Origin: Odoribacter sp. Z80
GTDB lineage: Bacteria > Bacteroidota > Bacteroidia > Bacteroidales > Marinifilaceae
DNA length: 64,000 bases
Reading direction: 5' to 3'
Assembly: GCF_009935865.1 (NCBI RefSeq)
Contig: NZ_QWEL01000006.1
Span: 1 to 64,000 of the forward strand
Shown here in pieces: positions 26,095 through 34,312 of this stretch (its first letter is position 1; the number at the start of each line of letters is the position of its first letter). A model generated the notes under the pieces. The model saw nothing but the letters and a program-made list of their open reading frames with translations. It was not told the origin of the DNA and ran no database searches. A program made the translations under genes and the position numbers.

Positions 26095-27930
26095 ATGAAA
26101 CAACTCGGATTAGTCATATTATTGTTTGTTTGTTCGTTGGCTTTTTCCCAGAATGTGGAATTTAAGGCATCGGCGCCTTCTGTGGTGGCTGTGGGAGAAG
26201 AGTTCAGACTGTCTTATACTTTGAATAAGGAAGGTTCTAATCTGCAATTGCCGTCTCTGGAAGGATTTGATTTGTTGATGGGGCCCTCGACCAGCCAGTC
26301 TTTTATGTCTTCTACCGTAAACGGACGAACGACCCAAAGTGTGTCTTATACTTATACTTTTGTATTGGAGGGAGTAAAGGAGGGGACTTATGAAATACGT
26401 CCGGCTACGGTAATGGTGGACGGTCGGTCGTATCAATCGAATGGAGTAAAGATTGAAGTTGTCAAGGGAAGCGGAAACGGCGGTACGGGAAACCGCAGGG
26501 AGCATCAGGCCGTACAGCCTGATGCTTCTGCTTCTTTGAATGAGAATAATTTGTTTGTAAAGGTAGAGGTTTCCCGGCGTAATCTGTATATAGGGGAAAG
26601 TCTGGTAGCAACCATAAAGGTGTACTCGAAAGTGGACCTGACTAATTTCGGACGCAGTAAATTTCCTTCTTTTGACGGTTTCCTGGCAGAAGAGGTGCCG
26701 ACACCCCAACGGATTGAATTGGTGCGGGAGAATTATAACGGGCAGATTTATAATGTAGGGGTCATCCGGAAAATGTTATTGTATCCTCAACATACGGGTG
26801 AGATTACCATAGAGCCTTTTGAATTGGAATGTATTGTCCGTCAGCGTCTGACGGGGGGCGGACGCAGTTTCTTTGATGATTTCTTCGGAAATTACCGGGA
26901 AGTCCGGGCCATGCGTCGCAGTAAGCCGGTAGTCGTTCAGGTGAAGGAATTGCCTTTGGCCGGTAAACCGGTTGGTTTTAGCGGTACTGTGGGGAATATC
27001 AGCATGTCTACCTCTATTTCTGCCGATACTGTAGATGCCAATGATGCGGTCACTTATAAGGTTGTTTTCCGGGGAACCGGAAACTTAAAATTATTGCAGG
27101 CTCCTGCTATTAATTTTCCTCTTGATTTTGAAACTTATGACCCCAAAGAATCGCGGGATATCCGGGTGACGGAAAATGGCATGAGCGGGACAGTTTCTTT
27201 TGAATATCTTGTTATTCCCCGTTATTCCGGAGAATATAAGATTCCGGCTGTACAATACTCTTATTTTGACTCTCAAAGCGGTAGTTATAAGATACTTTCC
27301 GGGAAAGAATATAAGGTTTTTGTGCGAAAGGGGACTGAGAAAGGGCTTGCTGGCGGAAATAACGGTAGTACTGTCCATTCTTTTAAAAAGGAGGATATCC
27401 GTCAGGTGGGGGAAGATATTCGTTACATCAAAACAGGTGAGCTGCACCTGAGGCCGACAGGGGTACGTTTTTTGGGGACGCCTGCTTATTGGCTGTCTTT
27501 GTTTATTCCGTTGTTCCTGTTTATTGCGGGGGCTATATTGAACCGGAGAAGAATCAAAGCGAATAGCGATATGGCCCGGGTAAAAAATAAGGCGGCAACC
27601 AAAATGGCCCGGAAGCGGTTGAAAGCGGCTGCATTGGCTATGAAGTCTCACAATGCGGAGCGGTTTTATGAAGAAGTATTGAAAGCTTTATGGGGGTATA
27701 TGAGCTATAAATTGAATATAGACCGGGCCGAACTGAATCGTGATAACATCAGTGATATTTTGCAGAAGAAGGGGGTTCAAGAGAGTGCTTTGAAAGAGTT
27801 TATCGGGGTATTGGATACCTGTGAGTATGCCCGGTATGCTCCGGGGAGTAATTCTGACCAGGAGATGGATAAAGTCTATACTTCCAGTATTGACGTGATT
27901 ACTAAATTGGATAAAAGCATAAAAGGCTAA
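26095..27930 (+). CDS. batD: BatD, large periplasmic membrane-anchored protein
   Basis: 611 aa: signal peptide (KQLGLVILLFVCSLAFSQ), an N-terminal oxygen-tolerance (BatD) domain with several immunoglobulin-like beta domains, a membrane segment near 468-488 (YWLSLFIPLFLFIAGAIL) and a cytosolic helical tail. The frame opens earlier with TTG at 26062, but ATG at 26095 gives the signal peptide. BatD presents its large domain to the periplasm and works with BatA and BatB. The gap to batE is 13 nt. Confidence 0.93.
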   Translation: MKQLGLVILLFVCSLAFSQNVEFKASAPSVVAVGEEFRLSYTLNKEGSNLQLPSLEGFDLLMGPSTSQSFMSSTVNGRTTQSVSYTYTFVLEGVKEGTYEIRPATVMVDGRSYQSNGVKIEVVKGSGNGGTGNRREHQAVQPDASASLNENNLFVKVEVSRRNLYIGESLVATIKVYSKVDLTNFGRSKFPSFDGFLAEEVPTPQRIELVRENYNGQIYNVGVIRKMLLYPQHTGEITIEPFELECIVRQRLTGGGRSFFDDFFGNYREVRAMRRSKPVVVQVKELPLAGKPVGFSGTVGNISMSTSISADTVDANDAVTYKVVFRGTGNLKLLQAPAINFPLDFETYDPKESRDIRVTENGMSGTVSFEYLVIPRYSGEYKIPAVQYSYFDSQSGSYKILSGKEYKVFVRKGTEKGLAGGNNGSTVHSFKKEDIRQVGEDIRYIKTGELHLRPTGVRFLGTPAYWLSLFIPLFLFIAGAILNRRRIKANSDMARVKNKAATKMARKRLKAAALAMKSHNAERFYEEVLKALWGYMSYKLNIDRAELNRDNISDILQKKGVQESALKEFIGVLDTCEYARYAPGSNSDQEMDKVYTSSIDVITKLDKSIKG

Positions 27931-27943
27931 ATTGTCAAAAGAG

Positions 27944-28696
27944 ATGAAAAAGATATTATGCATAGGATTTATACTGTGGTTGGGCCTGGGGAGGATTACG
28001 GCATCCTCTCAGGTTCCGGAACAGGCCGGACAATATTATGCTGAGGGAAAATACAGTGAAGCCGCTGGCCTGTATGAAAGCTTATTGGCTGAGGGGCAGG
28101 AATCTGCCGGATTGTATTATAATCTGGGAAACTGTTATTATAAAATGGGCGAGAATACGAAAGCCATACTGAATTATGAGAGGGCCTTGCTGTTGAAGCC
28201 GGGCGATGAAATGGCCCGTTACAATTTAAAGATGGCTCAACAGGCTATTGTGGATAAAATTGAGGTTTTACCGGAATTGTTTTTGGTCAGATGGTATAGG
28301 GCTTTGGAAAATCATTTTTCTGCTGACCAGTGGGGATATATTTCTGTGGCTTTATTTATTTTGTTTCTCGGTATGGCTGCTTTGTTTTTTTACTCCCGTT
28401 CCATAGGGGTGAAAAAAGTGGGATTTTCGATTGGTATTCTGTCTTTTTTACTGACACTGGGAACAGTGTATTTTGCCATGAGGCAGAATGAGCGGGTTAC
28501 AGAGAGAGAATATGCGATTATTACTACTCCCAGTGTTACCGTCAAAGGAGCTCCTGATAAGAGCGGTACCAGTTTGTTCCTGATTCATGAAGGTTTAAAG
28601 GTAAAAGTCGTCGGAGAGTTAGGTGACTGGTATAATATTCGCTTGGCAGATGGCAATGAAGGCTGGATAGCTAAAGCCGATCTGGAGAAAATCTGA
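27944..28696 (+). CDS. batE: BatE, TPR and SH3-domain membrane protein
   Basis: 250 aa: signal sequence, TPR repeats (AGQYYAEGKYSEAAGLYESLL, LYYNLGNCYYKMGENTKAILNYERALLLKPGD), two membrane segments near 115-150 and a C-terminal bacterial SH3-like domain (EGLKVKVVGELGDWYNIRLADGNEGWI). The TTG at 27932 is possible, but the ATG at 27944 fits the signal sequence. Last canonical gene of the Bat operon. Confidence 0.92.
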   Translation: MKKILCIGFILWLGLGRITASSQVPEQAGQYYAEGKYSEAAGLYESLLAEGQESAGLYYNLGNCYYKMGENTKAILNYERALLLKPGDEMARYNLKMAQQAIVDKIEVLPELFLVRWYRALENHFSADQWGYISVALFILFLGMAALFFYSRSIGVKKVGFSIGILSFLLTLGTVYFAMRQNERVTEREYAIITTPSVTVKGAPDKSGTSLFLIHEGLKVKVVGELGDWYNIRLADGNEGWIAKADLEKI

Positions 28697-28812
28697 TGAT
28701 TGCAGAGAAAATCGAAAAGTGGGCAGAGATTTGGGAATACAGGAAAACCTTACTAACTTTATGCCCGCAATGGTCATGGGCTATGGTCCGTAACCTCCGG
28801 TTTAGAATTTGA
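28696..28812 (+). CDS. possible 38-aa ORF overlapping the batE stop
   Basis: The ATG overlaps the batE stop (TGATG) and the frame runs to TGA at 28810-28812, three nucleotides before dnaX. It encodes a short Trp-rich peptide (residues 9, 13, 26 and 28 are Trp). The start-stop overlap would allow coupled translation, but a peptide this short may be chance. No family recognised. Confidence 0.25.
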   Translation: MIAEKIEKWAEIWEYRKTLLTLCPQWSWAMVRNLRFRI

Positions 28813-28815
28813 TTT

Positions 28816-29925
28816 ATGGAAAATTTTATCGTTTCAGCCCGAAAATACAGACCTGCGAGTTTTGATACGGTGGTGGGGCAGTTGGCTATTACCTCTACTT
28901 TGAGGAATGCCATTGTGAATCACCAATTGGCGCAGGCTTATTTGTTTACCGGTCCGCGGGGAGTGGGCAAAACGACATGTGCCCGTATTTTTGCAAAGAC
29001 CATTAACTGCATGAATCTGCAGCCCAATGCAGAGCCTTGCAACGAATGCGAATCCTGTAAGGCGTTCAATGCCGGGCGTTCGTTGAATATTCACGAATTG
29101 GATGCTGCGTCAAACAACAGCGTGGACGATATCCGGGGTTTGGTGGAGCAGGTAAGGATATTGCCCCAGGTGGGGAAATACAGCGTCTATATCATTGATG
29201 AGGTGCACATGCTGAGTACGTCGGCTTTTAATGCTTTTTTGAAAACATTGGAGGAACCGCCAGCACATGCTGTGTTTATTCTGGCCACTACCGAAAAACA
29301 TAAGATATTACCTACCATCCTGTCCCGTTGTCAAATTTATGATTTTAACCGGATGAAGGTCGGCGATACTGTGGAGCATTTGAAATACATTTCTGCTAAA
29401 GAAGGCGTTACAGCTGAAGAAGCGGCTCTGGATGTGATTGCCCAAAAGGCGGACGGGGCGATGCGGGATGCTCTTTCGATTTATGACCAGGTGGTCAGTT
29501 TTTGCGGAAAAAACCTGACTTATGACCAGGTCATCAAGAATCTGAATGTACTGGATTTCGATTATTATTTCCGGCTGACGGATTTGTTTTATAACGGGAA
29601 AGTCGCAGAGGCTTTGTTGCTTTTTGATGAAATTCTCGGAAAAGGTTTTGACGGAGGTAATCTGTTGGCCGGATTGGGGAAACATTTCCGGGATGTACTG
29701 GTTGCCAGGGAACCGTCTACAGTTCAGCTGCTGGAAGTGAGTGCCGGCGTAAAGGCGCGGTATGCCAAGCAGGCAGAGGAGTGTTCTATTGATTTCCTCT
29801 ATGAGGCTTTAAAAGTGGTGGAGCAATGTGAAATGCAATATAAAGTACGGATGGAAAAGAGGTTATGTGTTGAGATTGCTTTTATCCGTCTTTGTCAGAT
29901 CAATGAATTAAAAAAAAAAATCTGA
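28816..29925 (+). CDS. dnaX: DNA polymerase III subunit gamma (zero-frame dnaX product)
   Basis: The 369-aa zero-frame product contains the clamp-loader AAA+ ATPase: Walker A GPRGVGKT (46-53), the zinc cysteines around CNECESC, Walker B IIDEVHMLS, sensor 1 ATTEKHKILPTILSRCQ and the lid and collar domains. It ends L-K-K-K-I-stop immediately after an 11-A run at 29910-29920. The missing tau part lies in the -1 frame, see the next entries. As in E. coli, a short gamma and a long tau may both be made from this gene; alternatively the A-run is misread by one base. Confidence 0.92.
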   Translation: MENFIVSARKYRPASFDTVVGQLAITSTLRNAIVNHQLAQAYLFTGPRGVGKTTCARIFAKTINCMNLQPNAEPCNECESCKAFNAGRSLNIHELDAASNNSVDDIRGLVEQVRILPQVGKYSVYIIDEVHMLSTSAFNAFLKTLEEPPAHAVFILATTEKHKILPTILSRCQIYDFNRMKVGDTVEHLKYISAKEGVTAEEAALDVIAQKADGAMRDALSIYDQVVSFCGKNLTYDQVIKNLNVLDFDYYFRLTDLFYNGKVAEALLLFDEILGKGFDGGNLLAGLGKHFRDVLVAREPSTVQLLEVSAGVKARYAKQAEECSIDFLYEALKVVEQCEMQYKVRMEKRLCVEIAFIRLCQINELKKKI

Positions 29926-29963
29926 GGGCTTCGGAGTTTTCCGGCCTGTTGAAAATTCCGGGG
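29910..29963 (+). promoter_or_regulatory. dnaX: candidate programmed frameshift or slippage site of dnaX
   Basis: Eleven A (29910-29920) read in the zero frame as TTA AAA AAA AAA ATC TGA, so the slippery heptamer A-AAA-AAA occurs twice in phase (29910-29916 and 29913-29919). TGA follows at 29923. Downstream, CGGAGTTTTC (29932-29941) pairs with GAAAATTCCG (29951-29960), ten pairs with one G-U, and the stem can extend to 29929/29963. The 9-12 nt spacer is close to that of known -1 signals. RNA polymerase slippage on A11 would give the same joined product. Confidence 0.65.
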
Positions 29964-30536
29964 TTTAACGGAAAATATGAATCAGCCACCCGGGAAATAA
30001 AAAATCAGGTTACTTCTTCTTCGTCTGTTCATCGGGCGGCAGAATCTGTCAAAGGACGCCCTGATGCTTCTTTCAAGATCAAGGATTCGTTCCGTGAAGT
30101 CAGCCAGAATCAACCTGTTGCAAAGGTTCGGATAGTGGCGGAGGAAAAAAAAGGGCCAATTTCTGCCAAGGAAGTGATTCAGGAAAAAGGAGTATTGGAT
30201 GCCATCGAAAATTTTATTGCCGTACATCATCCGGAAGTAAGTATTACGAGTGCTTTGCGAAGTCATCGTCCGGTGATTGAACAGGAGCAGATTACTATTT
30301 TTGCAGATAATCAGCTTCAGTTGGAAAAGTTAGAAGCCTTAAAGTCTCATATGCAGAATGCTTTTATGAAAGACCTGAATAATGGTTTTCTTTCCGTAGT
30401 CTTTAAATTGTTTGATGTACAGACCACCAATGAAGAAAAGAAGCTTTTTACTGCCAGTGAGAAATTTGACCATTTTCTGGATCTCAATCCGGTGGTCGGT
30501 GATTTGAAAAAAATTTTCGGACTGGAGCTGGAATAA
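29919..30536 (+). CDS. dnaX: dnaX tau-specific C-terminal region in the -1 frame
   Basis: Read from 29919 in the -1 frame, this continues DnaX for 205 residues (N-L-R-A-S-E-F-S-G onward) to the stop at 30534-30536. The joined tau would be about 573 aa, near the size of intact Bacteroidota DnaX. The end of the chain (DAIENFIAVHHPEVS, FDHFLDLNPVVGDLKKIFGL) looks like the conserved C-terminal domain of this group. It has no good start of its own; a TTG at 29949 is the only nearby option. It is the tail of DnaX, not a separate gene. Confidence 0.8.
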   Translation, partial: NLRASEFSGLLKIPGFNGKYESATREIKNQVTSSSSVHRAAESVKGRPDASFKIKDSFREVSQNQPVAKVRIVAEEKKGPISAKEVIQEKGVLDAIENFIAVHHPEVSITSALRSHRPVIEQEQITIFADNQLQLEKLEALKSHMQNAFMKDLNNGFLSVVFKLFDVQTTNEEKKLFTASEKFDHFLDLNPVVGDLKKIFGLELE

Positions 30537-30553
30537 CTTTAGGATTTTATTTT

Positions 30554-30635
30554 GATTTTAGATTTACGATTGGCGGTTTTTGCTTTGACAGGGGAGACCT
30601 GTTTGTGCGTGAATCCGGCCCGTAAATCTAAAATC
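30554..30635. repeat. 15-bp perfect inverted repeat with inner hairpin between dnaX and the SDR gene
   Basis: GATTTTAGATTTACG (30554-30568) is exactly complementary to CGTAAATCTAAAATC (30621-30635). Inside, ACAGG-GGAGA-CCTGT (30588-30602) forms a second hairpin. The element lies between two converging genes and fills most of the 118-nt gap. It could be a terminator-like structure for both strands or a small dispersed intergenic repeat. Confidence 0.6.
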
Positions 30636-30654
30636 GTTATTTATGAGTGGTTTG

Positions 30655-31410
30655 TTATTCCCTGTTTACATCTCTGGAGTTTGCCTGTGCCGTAGGCATG
30701 ATTACGATGTCATTCAGGCAAACGTGTGCCGGTCTGGTAATGGCGAAGAGGATGGTGTCGGCAATATCTTCGTTGGTCAGGGGTGTCATGCCTTTATACA
30801 CATTTTTAGCTGCTTCTTCATCTCCTTTGTAGCGTACGATGGAGAATTCGGTTTCCACCATTCCGGGAGCAATGTTGGTTACTTTGATGTGATGTTTCAG
30901 CATATCGACGCGCATGGCTTTAGACAATGCATCGACAGCGTGCTTGGTGGCGCAGTAGACATTTCCTCCGGGATATACTTCTTTTCCGGCGATAGAGGCC
31001 AGGTTGACAATATGTCCGTTTTGCCGGGCTACCATCAGGGGAGCGACTTCCCGGGTGATATAAAGCAGTCCTTTGATATTGGTGTCTATCATCCGTTCCC
31101 AGTCTTCTAAAAGTCCCTCCTGGATGGGATTAGTGCCGACAGCTAAACCGGCATTATTTACCAATACTGCAATGTTTTGCCATTTATCTTCCAATTGCCC
31201 GATAGCTGTTTTGACGGCTTCTGGATCTCTGACATCGAATGCCAGAGGTAGCACTTCGGCTCCCATCCTGCGAATGTCATCCGCCAGTTGAAGCAGGCGT
31301 TCTTTCCGCCGTCCGCTGATAATTATATCGAATCCTGCTGCGGCAGCTTTTAAGGCAGTGGCTTTTCCTATTCCGGATGTTGCTCCGGTGATGAATGCTA
31401 TCTTTTTCAT
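30655..31410 (-). CDS. SDR-family NAD(P)-dependent oxidoreductase (YdfG-like)
   Basis: 251-aa Rossmann-fold short-chain dehydrogenase. The cofactor motif TGATSGIG (8-15), NNAG near 90, the catalytic Ser, and Y-x-x-x-K (YCATKHAV near 152-156) are all present. ISGRRKERL after the second strand carries Arg residues that favour NADP(H). It resembles the YdfG / 3-hydroxy acid dehydrogenase branch, but the substrate is not determined by sequence. Its upstream region contains the paired motif at 31440-31476. Confidence 0.85.
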   Translation of the reverse strand: MKKIAFITGATSGIGKATALKAAAAGFDIIISGRRKERLLQLADDIRRMGAEVLPLAFDVRDPEAVKTAIGQLEDKWQNIAVLVNNAGLAVGTNPIQEGLLEDWERMIDTNIKGLLYITREVAPLMVARQNGHIVNLASIAGKEVYPGGNVYCATKHAVDALSKAMRVDMLKHHIKVTNIAPGMVETEFSIVRYKGDEEAAKNVYKGMTPLTNEDIADTILFAITRPAHVCLNDIVIMPTAQANSRDVNRE

Positions 31411-31439
31411 AAAAAAGAGTTTAAAGATTATTCAAAAGT

Positions 31440-31476
31440 GGTATTTATATGCAGTGTGAACATGTATATAAATATC
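31440..31476. promoter_or_regulatory. paired AT-rich inverted motif in the SDR / PorT intergenic region
   Basis: TATTTATATGCA (31442-31453) and TGTATATAAATA (31463-31474) form an inverted repeat with one mismatch and a 9-nt spacer. Both halves match the GGTATWTAAATACC-type sites at 11866 and 14366 at 12 of 14 positions. Placed between the divergent SDR and PorT-like genes, it could bind a dimeric regulator. Confidence 0.45.
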
Positions 31477-31514
31477 TTCAAAATTATACTTTTTCACTTT
31501 AAAAGCAGCAGAGA

Positions 31515-31546
31515 TTTGGGGAAAACAATGAAATTAACTACTTTCG
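31515..31546 (+). promoter_or_regulatory. promoter of the PorT-like gene
   Basis: TTTG at 31515-31518, 20 nt, then TACTTTCG at 31539-31546 (one mismatch to TAnnTTTG). Transcription near 31553 leaves only about 6 nt before the upstream ATG at 31559, favouring the ATG at 31583. Confidence 0.6.
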
Positions 31547-31582
31547 TCCCCATTCCATATGAGGAAGAGTGAAAGCAGAATT

Positions 31583-32305
31583 ATGATAAGAAAGCTTTTC
31601 TGTATCGGCTTGTTGGTGTTTTATTTTTGGTGTTGTGATGCACAGAAAATAATGAGAAATACCAGTATTCTGAATTATCAGCGGGGAGACAGGACCTGGA
31701 TGCATTTCGGTTTTTCTTTGGGAATCAATTACATGGATTATAGGGCTGTTTTGTCCGGAGTCAATGATTGGAGGGCTGAAACCGGGAAGTTAGATGTTGG
31801 TTTTCTGGTAGGAATCATTTCTGAGCTTCGGATTTGTGATGATCTGGGATTGCGTTTTTTACCTGCACTGGAATTTTCATCCCGTTCATTGGTTTATACT
31901 CATATTCCTGAAACCGAGAATAATAAACAGTATGCTTACAATGAATCGGTTTATGCATCTTTGCCTTTGATGTTGAAGTATAAGGCGAAACGCATCAATA
32001 ATTTCAGGCCTTTCATTGCGGCAGGGGCCAGTTATAAGTATGATTTCCAGAAACATGACCGGATAAATCCGGATAAGTCTGTTTATTTCCGGACCAATCA
32101 GGGGGATGTATTTCTGGAAACAGCCGGCGGTTGTGATTTCTATCTTCCTTACTTTAAATTGGGTATCGAACTACGTTTTTCAATAGGGTTGACGGATGTT
32201 TTGGTGCATCGTCCTGACCCTTCCATTCCCGGTTTTGAGAATTATACCTATGCTTTGAAAAGATTGAGGGCGCGTGTGTTTACGGTTTGTTTTAATTTTG
32301 AATAA
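31583..32305 (+). CDS. PorT-family outer-membrane beta-barrel protein
   Basis: 240 aa: signal peptide (IRKLFCIGLLVFYFWCCDAQ) and a small eight-strand-type barrel with alternating aromatic residues, ending with an aromatic strand (VFTVCFNFE). It belongs to the PorT-like outer-membrane group, in which some members serve type IX secretion and many have no known role. The frame opens at ATG 31559, but the signal peptide and promoter favour 31583. The gap to the FAD gene is 11 nt, so the two are probably co-transcribed. Confidence 0.75.
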   Translation: MIRKLFCIGLLVFYFWCCDAQKIMRNTSILNYQRGDRTWMHFGFSLGINYMDYRAVLSGVNDWRAETGKLDVGFLVGIISELRICDDLGLRFLPALEFSSRSLVYTHIPETENNKQYAYNESVYASLPLMLKYKAKRINNFRPFIAAGASYKYDFQKHDRINPDKSVYFRTNQGDVFLETAGGCDFYLPYFKLGIELRFSIGLTDVLVHRPDPSIPGFENYTYALKRLRARVFTVCFNFE

Positions 32306-32316
32306 ATTCTCGTATC

Positions 32317-33858
32317 ATGTATAAGGAAATACAACTCAGGGTAAAACCAGAGGTGGCAGGGGTTGCGGAGGTTTTGAAAAAGTTTGTTGCCCGGAGTGAG
32401 GGGATTCTGCCTGAACGGATTAAACATATTGAAGTGGTTCGGCGTTCTGTAGATGCCCGTCAGAAAGAGGTTTTATTTAATTTAACTGTGGGCATCCATA
32501 TTGATTGCGTGGAAAAACGGGAAAAGGTGTTCCTGCCGGCTTACCGGGATGTGAGTGGTGCGGAGCCGGTCATTGTCGTAGGGGCTGGTCCGGGAGGTTT
32601 GTTTGCAGCTTTACGGTTGATAGAAAAAGGTTTTTGTCCGATTATATTGGAACGTGGTAAGGCTGTTGATTTGCGAAAAAAGGATCTGAATAGCTTGTAT
32701 AAGACCGGAGTGGTGAACGAAGATTCAAATTTTGGTTTCGGGGAAGGAGGGGCCGGTACTTTTTCTGACGGGAAATTGTATACCCGGTCTAAAAAAAGAG
32801 GAGATGTCAGGCGGGCTTTGGAAATTCTGGTATTTCACGGCGCTCATGAACATATTCTGGTGGATGCCCATCCTCATGTGGGCACTGATAAACTGCCGGG
32901 AGTAATTGTGAATATGCGCAAAACGATAGAAAAATACGGAGGGGAAGTGCATTTTAATACCCGGATGACGGATTTGTTGTTGAGTGGGAATCAGGTGTGT
33001 GGGGTGGTAGCTGGAGGAAAGGAGTTTTTAGCCCGTCATGTGATTCTGGCTACCGGACACTCTGCCCGGGATGTATACCGGATGTTGTGGCAAAAATCCG
33101 TGTTGCTGGAGCCCAAGGATTTTGCGGTGGGATTGCGTTTGGAACATCCTCAGCAGGATATAGATTGTATGCAGTATCATACAGCTTCGGGACGGGGTCC
33201 CTGGCTTCCTGCTGCAGAATATAATTTTGTAACGAATGTGGAGGGCAGGGGTGTTTATTCATTTTGTATGTGTCCGGGAGGAGTGGTTGTTCCTGCTGCC
33301 ACAGCCCCAGGACAGCAGGTTGTAAACGGAATGTCTTCTTCTGGCCGGAATACGCCGTGGGCTAATTCTGCCATCGTAACGGCAGTGGGAAAAGGAGAAC
33401 TGGAACGTCTGCAGTTTGGAGGCCTTTTCGGGGGTGTGGATTTTCAGGAATACCTGGAGCACAAAGCCTGGGAGGAGGGTGGTGGAGGGCTGATTGCTCC
33501 GGCTCAGGTATTGCCTGATTTTTTAACGGGAAGAGAAAGCCGTCTGTTGCCTTCCGCTTCTTATAAGCCGGGAATAAGGAGTTCCAGGATGGATGTATGG
33601 TTTCCGGAGTTGTTGTATAAACGTCTTGTTGCAGGTTTGTCGCATTTTGGCCGGCGGGCGGGAGGATTTGTTTCGGACAGAGCTTTGTTGCTGGGAGTGG
33701 AAACCCGTACTTCCTCTCCGTTACGGATTCCCCGGACGGAAGGGAGGATGCATCCTGAGATAAAGGGTTTATACCCTTGCGGGGAAGGTGCTGGCTATGC
33801 CGGAGGAATTATTTCTGCTGCTTTGGACGGGGAAAAATGTGCAGAAAGTATAGATTAA
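32317..33858 (+). CDS. FAD-dependent dehydrogenase, COG2509-like
   Basis: 513-aa cytosolic flavoprotein. After an N-terminal domain of about 85 residues comes the dinucleotide-binding motif VVGAGPGGLFAALRL (near 88), then GFGEGGAGTFSDGKL (near 147), and near the C-terminus CGEGAGYAGGIISAALDG, all typical of the uncharacterised FAD-dependent dehydrogenase family COG2509. The substrate is unknown. Confidence 0.85.
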   Translation: MYKEIQLRVKPEVAGVAEVLKKFVARSEGILPERIKHIEVVRRSVDARQKEVLFNLTVGIHIDCVEKREKVFLPAYRDVSGAEPVIVVGAGPGGLFAALRLIEKGFCPIILERGKAVDLRKKDLNSLYKTGVVNEDSNFGFGEGGAGTFSDGKLYTRSKKRGDVRRALEILVFHGAHEHILVDAHPHVGTDKLPGVIVNMRKTIEKYGGEVHFNTRMTDLLLSGNQVCGVVAGGKEFLARHVILATGHSARDVYRMLWQKSVLLEPKDFAVGLRLEHPQQDIDCMQYHTASGRGPWLPAAEYNFVTNVEGRGVYSFCMCPGGVVVPAATAPGQQVVNGMSSSGRNTPWANSAIVTAVGKGELERLQFGGLFGGVDFQEYLEHKAWEEGGGGLIAPAQVLPDFLTGRESRLLPSASYKPGIRSSRMDVWFPELLYKRLVAGLSHFGRRAGGFVSDRALLLGVETRTSSPLRIPRTEGRMHPEIKGLYPCGEGAGYAGGIISAALDGEKCAESID

Positions 33859-33900
33859 TGTATAAAGATCTTGTTTTTTTTAAATTTTTTTCTTTAAAGT

Positions 33901-33931
33901 GTTGACAGCGTCAATAAAATCGCTACATTTG
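33901..33931 (+). promoter_or_regulatory. promoter of the HU gene
   Basis: GTTG at 33901-33904, 19 nt, then TACATTTG at 33924-33931, a perfect -7 match. The start codon is 45 nt downstream. Confidence 0.72.
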
Positions 33932-33975
33932 CCTCTAATAAAAGGTTTAAAACTCTAACCCTAAAAATTAATAGT

Positions 33976-34245
33976 ATGAATAAAGCTCAATTAATCGACG
34001 CTATTGCTGAAAAAGCAGGTTTAACAAAAGCAGATTCTAAAAAAGCCCTGGAAGCTTTCGTTGCTACAGTTGGTGAAGCATTGAAAGGTGGGGATAAAGT
34101 TGCTTTAATCGGATTCGGATCTTTCTCTGTATCTGAAAGAAGTGCAAGAAGCGGAAGAAATCCTCAAACTGGTAAAACCATTACCATTCCGGCTAAGAAA
34201 GTTGTTAAATTTAAAGCAGGAGCTGAATTGGCAGATCAATTCTGA
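33976..34245 (+). CDS. HU-family DNA-binding protein
   Basis: 89-aa nucleoid protein. The HU fold is clear: [28 protein letters not shown], the GFGSF turn, the DNA-contacting arm [16 protein letters not shown] with the intercalating Pro, and the final helix. HU dimers bend DNA and organise the nucleoid. It has its own promoter and a very strong terminator, so it is likely expressed at high level as a single gene. Confidence 0.97.
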   Translation: MNKAQLIDAIAEKAGLTKADSKKALEAFVATVGEALKGGDKVALIGFGSFSVSERSARSGRNPQTGKTITIPAKKVVKFKAGAELADQF

Positions 34246-34263
34246 TCAAGATTTTTTTACGGA

Positions 34264-34297
34264 AGAAGGGGTGTTTATTCAAACACCCCTTCTTTTT
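34264..34297 (+). terminator. HU terminator
   Basis: Perfect thirteen-pair stem AGAAGGGGTGTTT / AAACACCCCTTCT with a four-base loop, followed by T-rich sequence. Confidence 0.92.
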
Positions 34298-34312
34298 CTA
34301 TGTCTTATTCCA

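Noticed and set aside
25667-26117. Open frames antisense to the batC repeat
   Set aside because: Artefact of the low-complexity CAG/GAY composition.
34142-34312. N-terminal extension of the Nudix gene into HU
   Set aside because: Contains the HU terminator and overlaps HU coding sequence in another frame.
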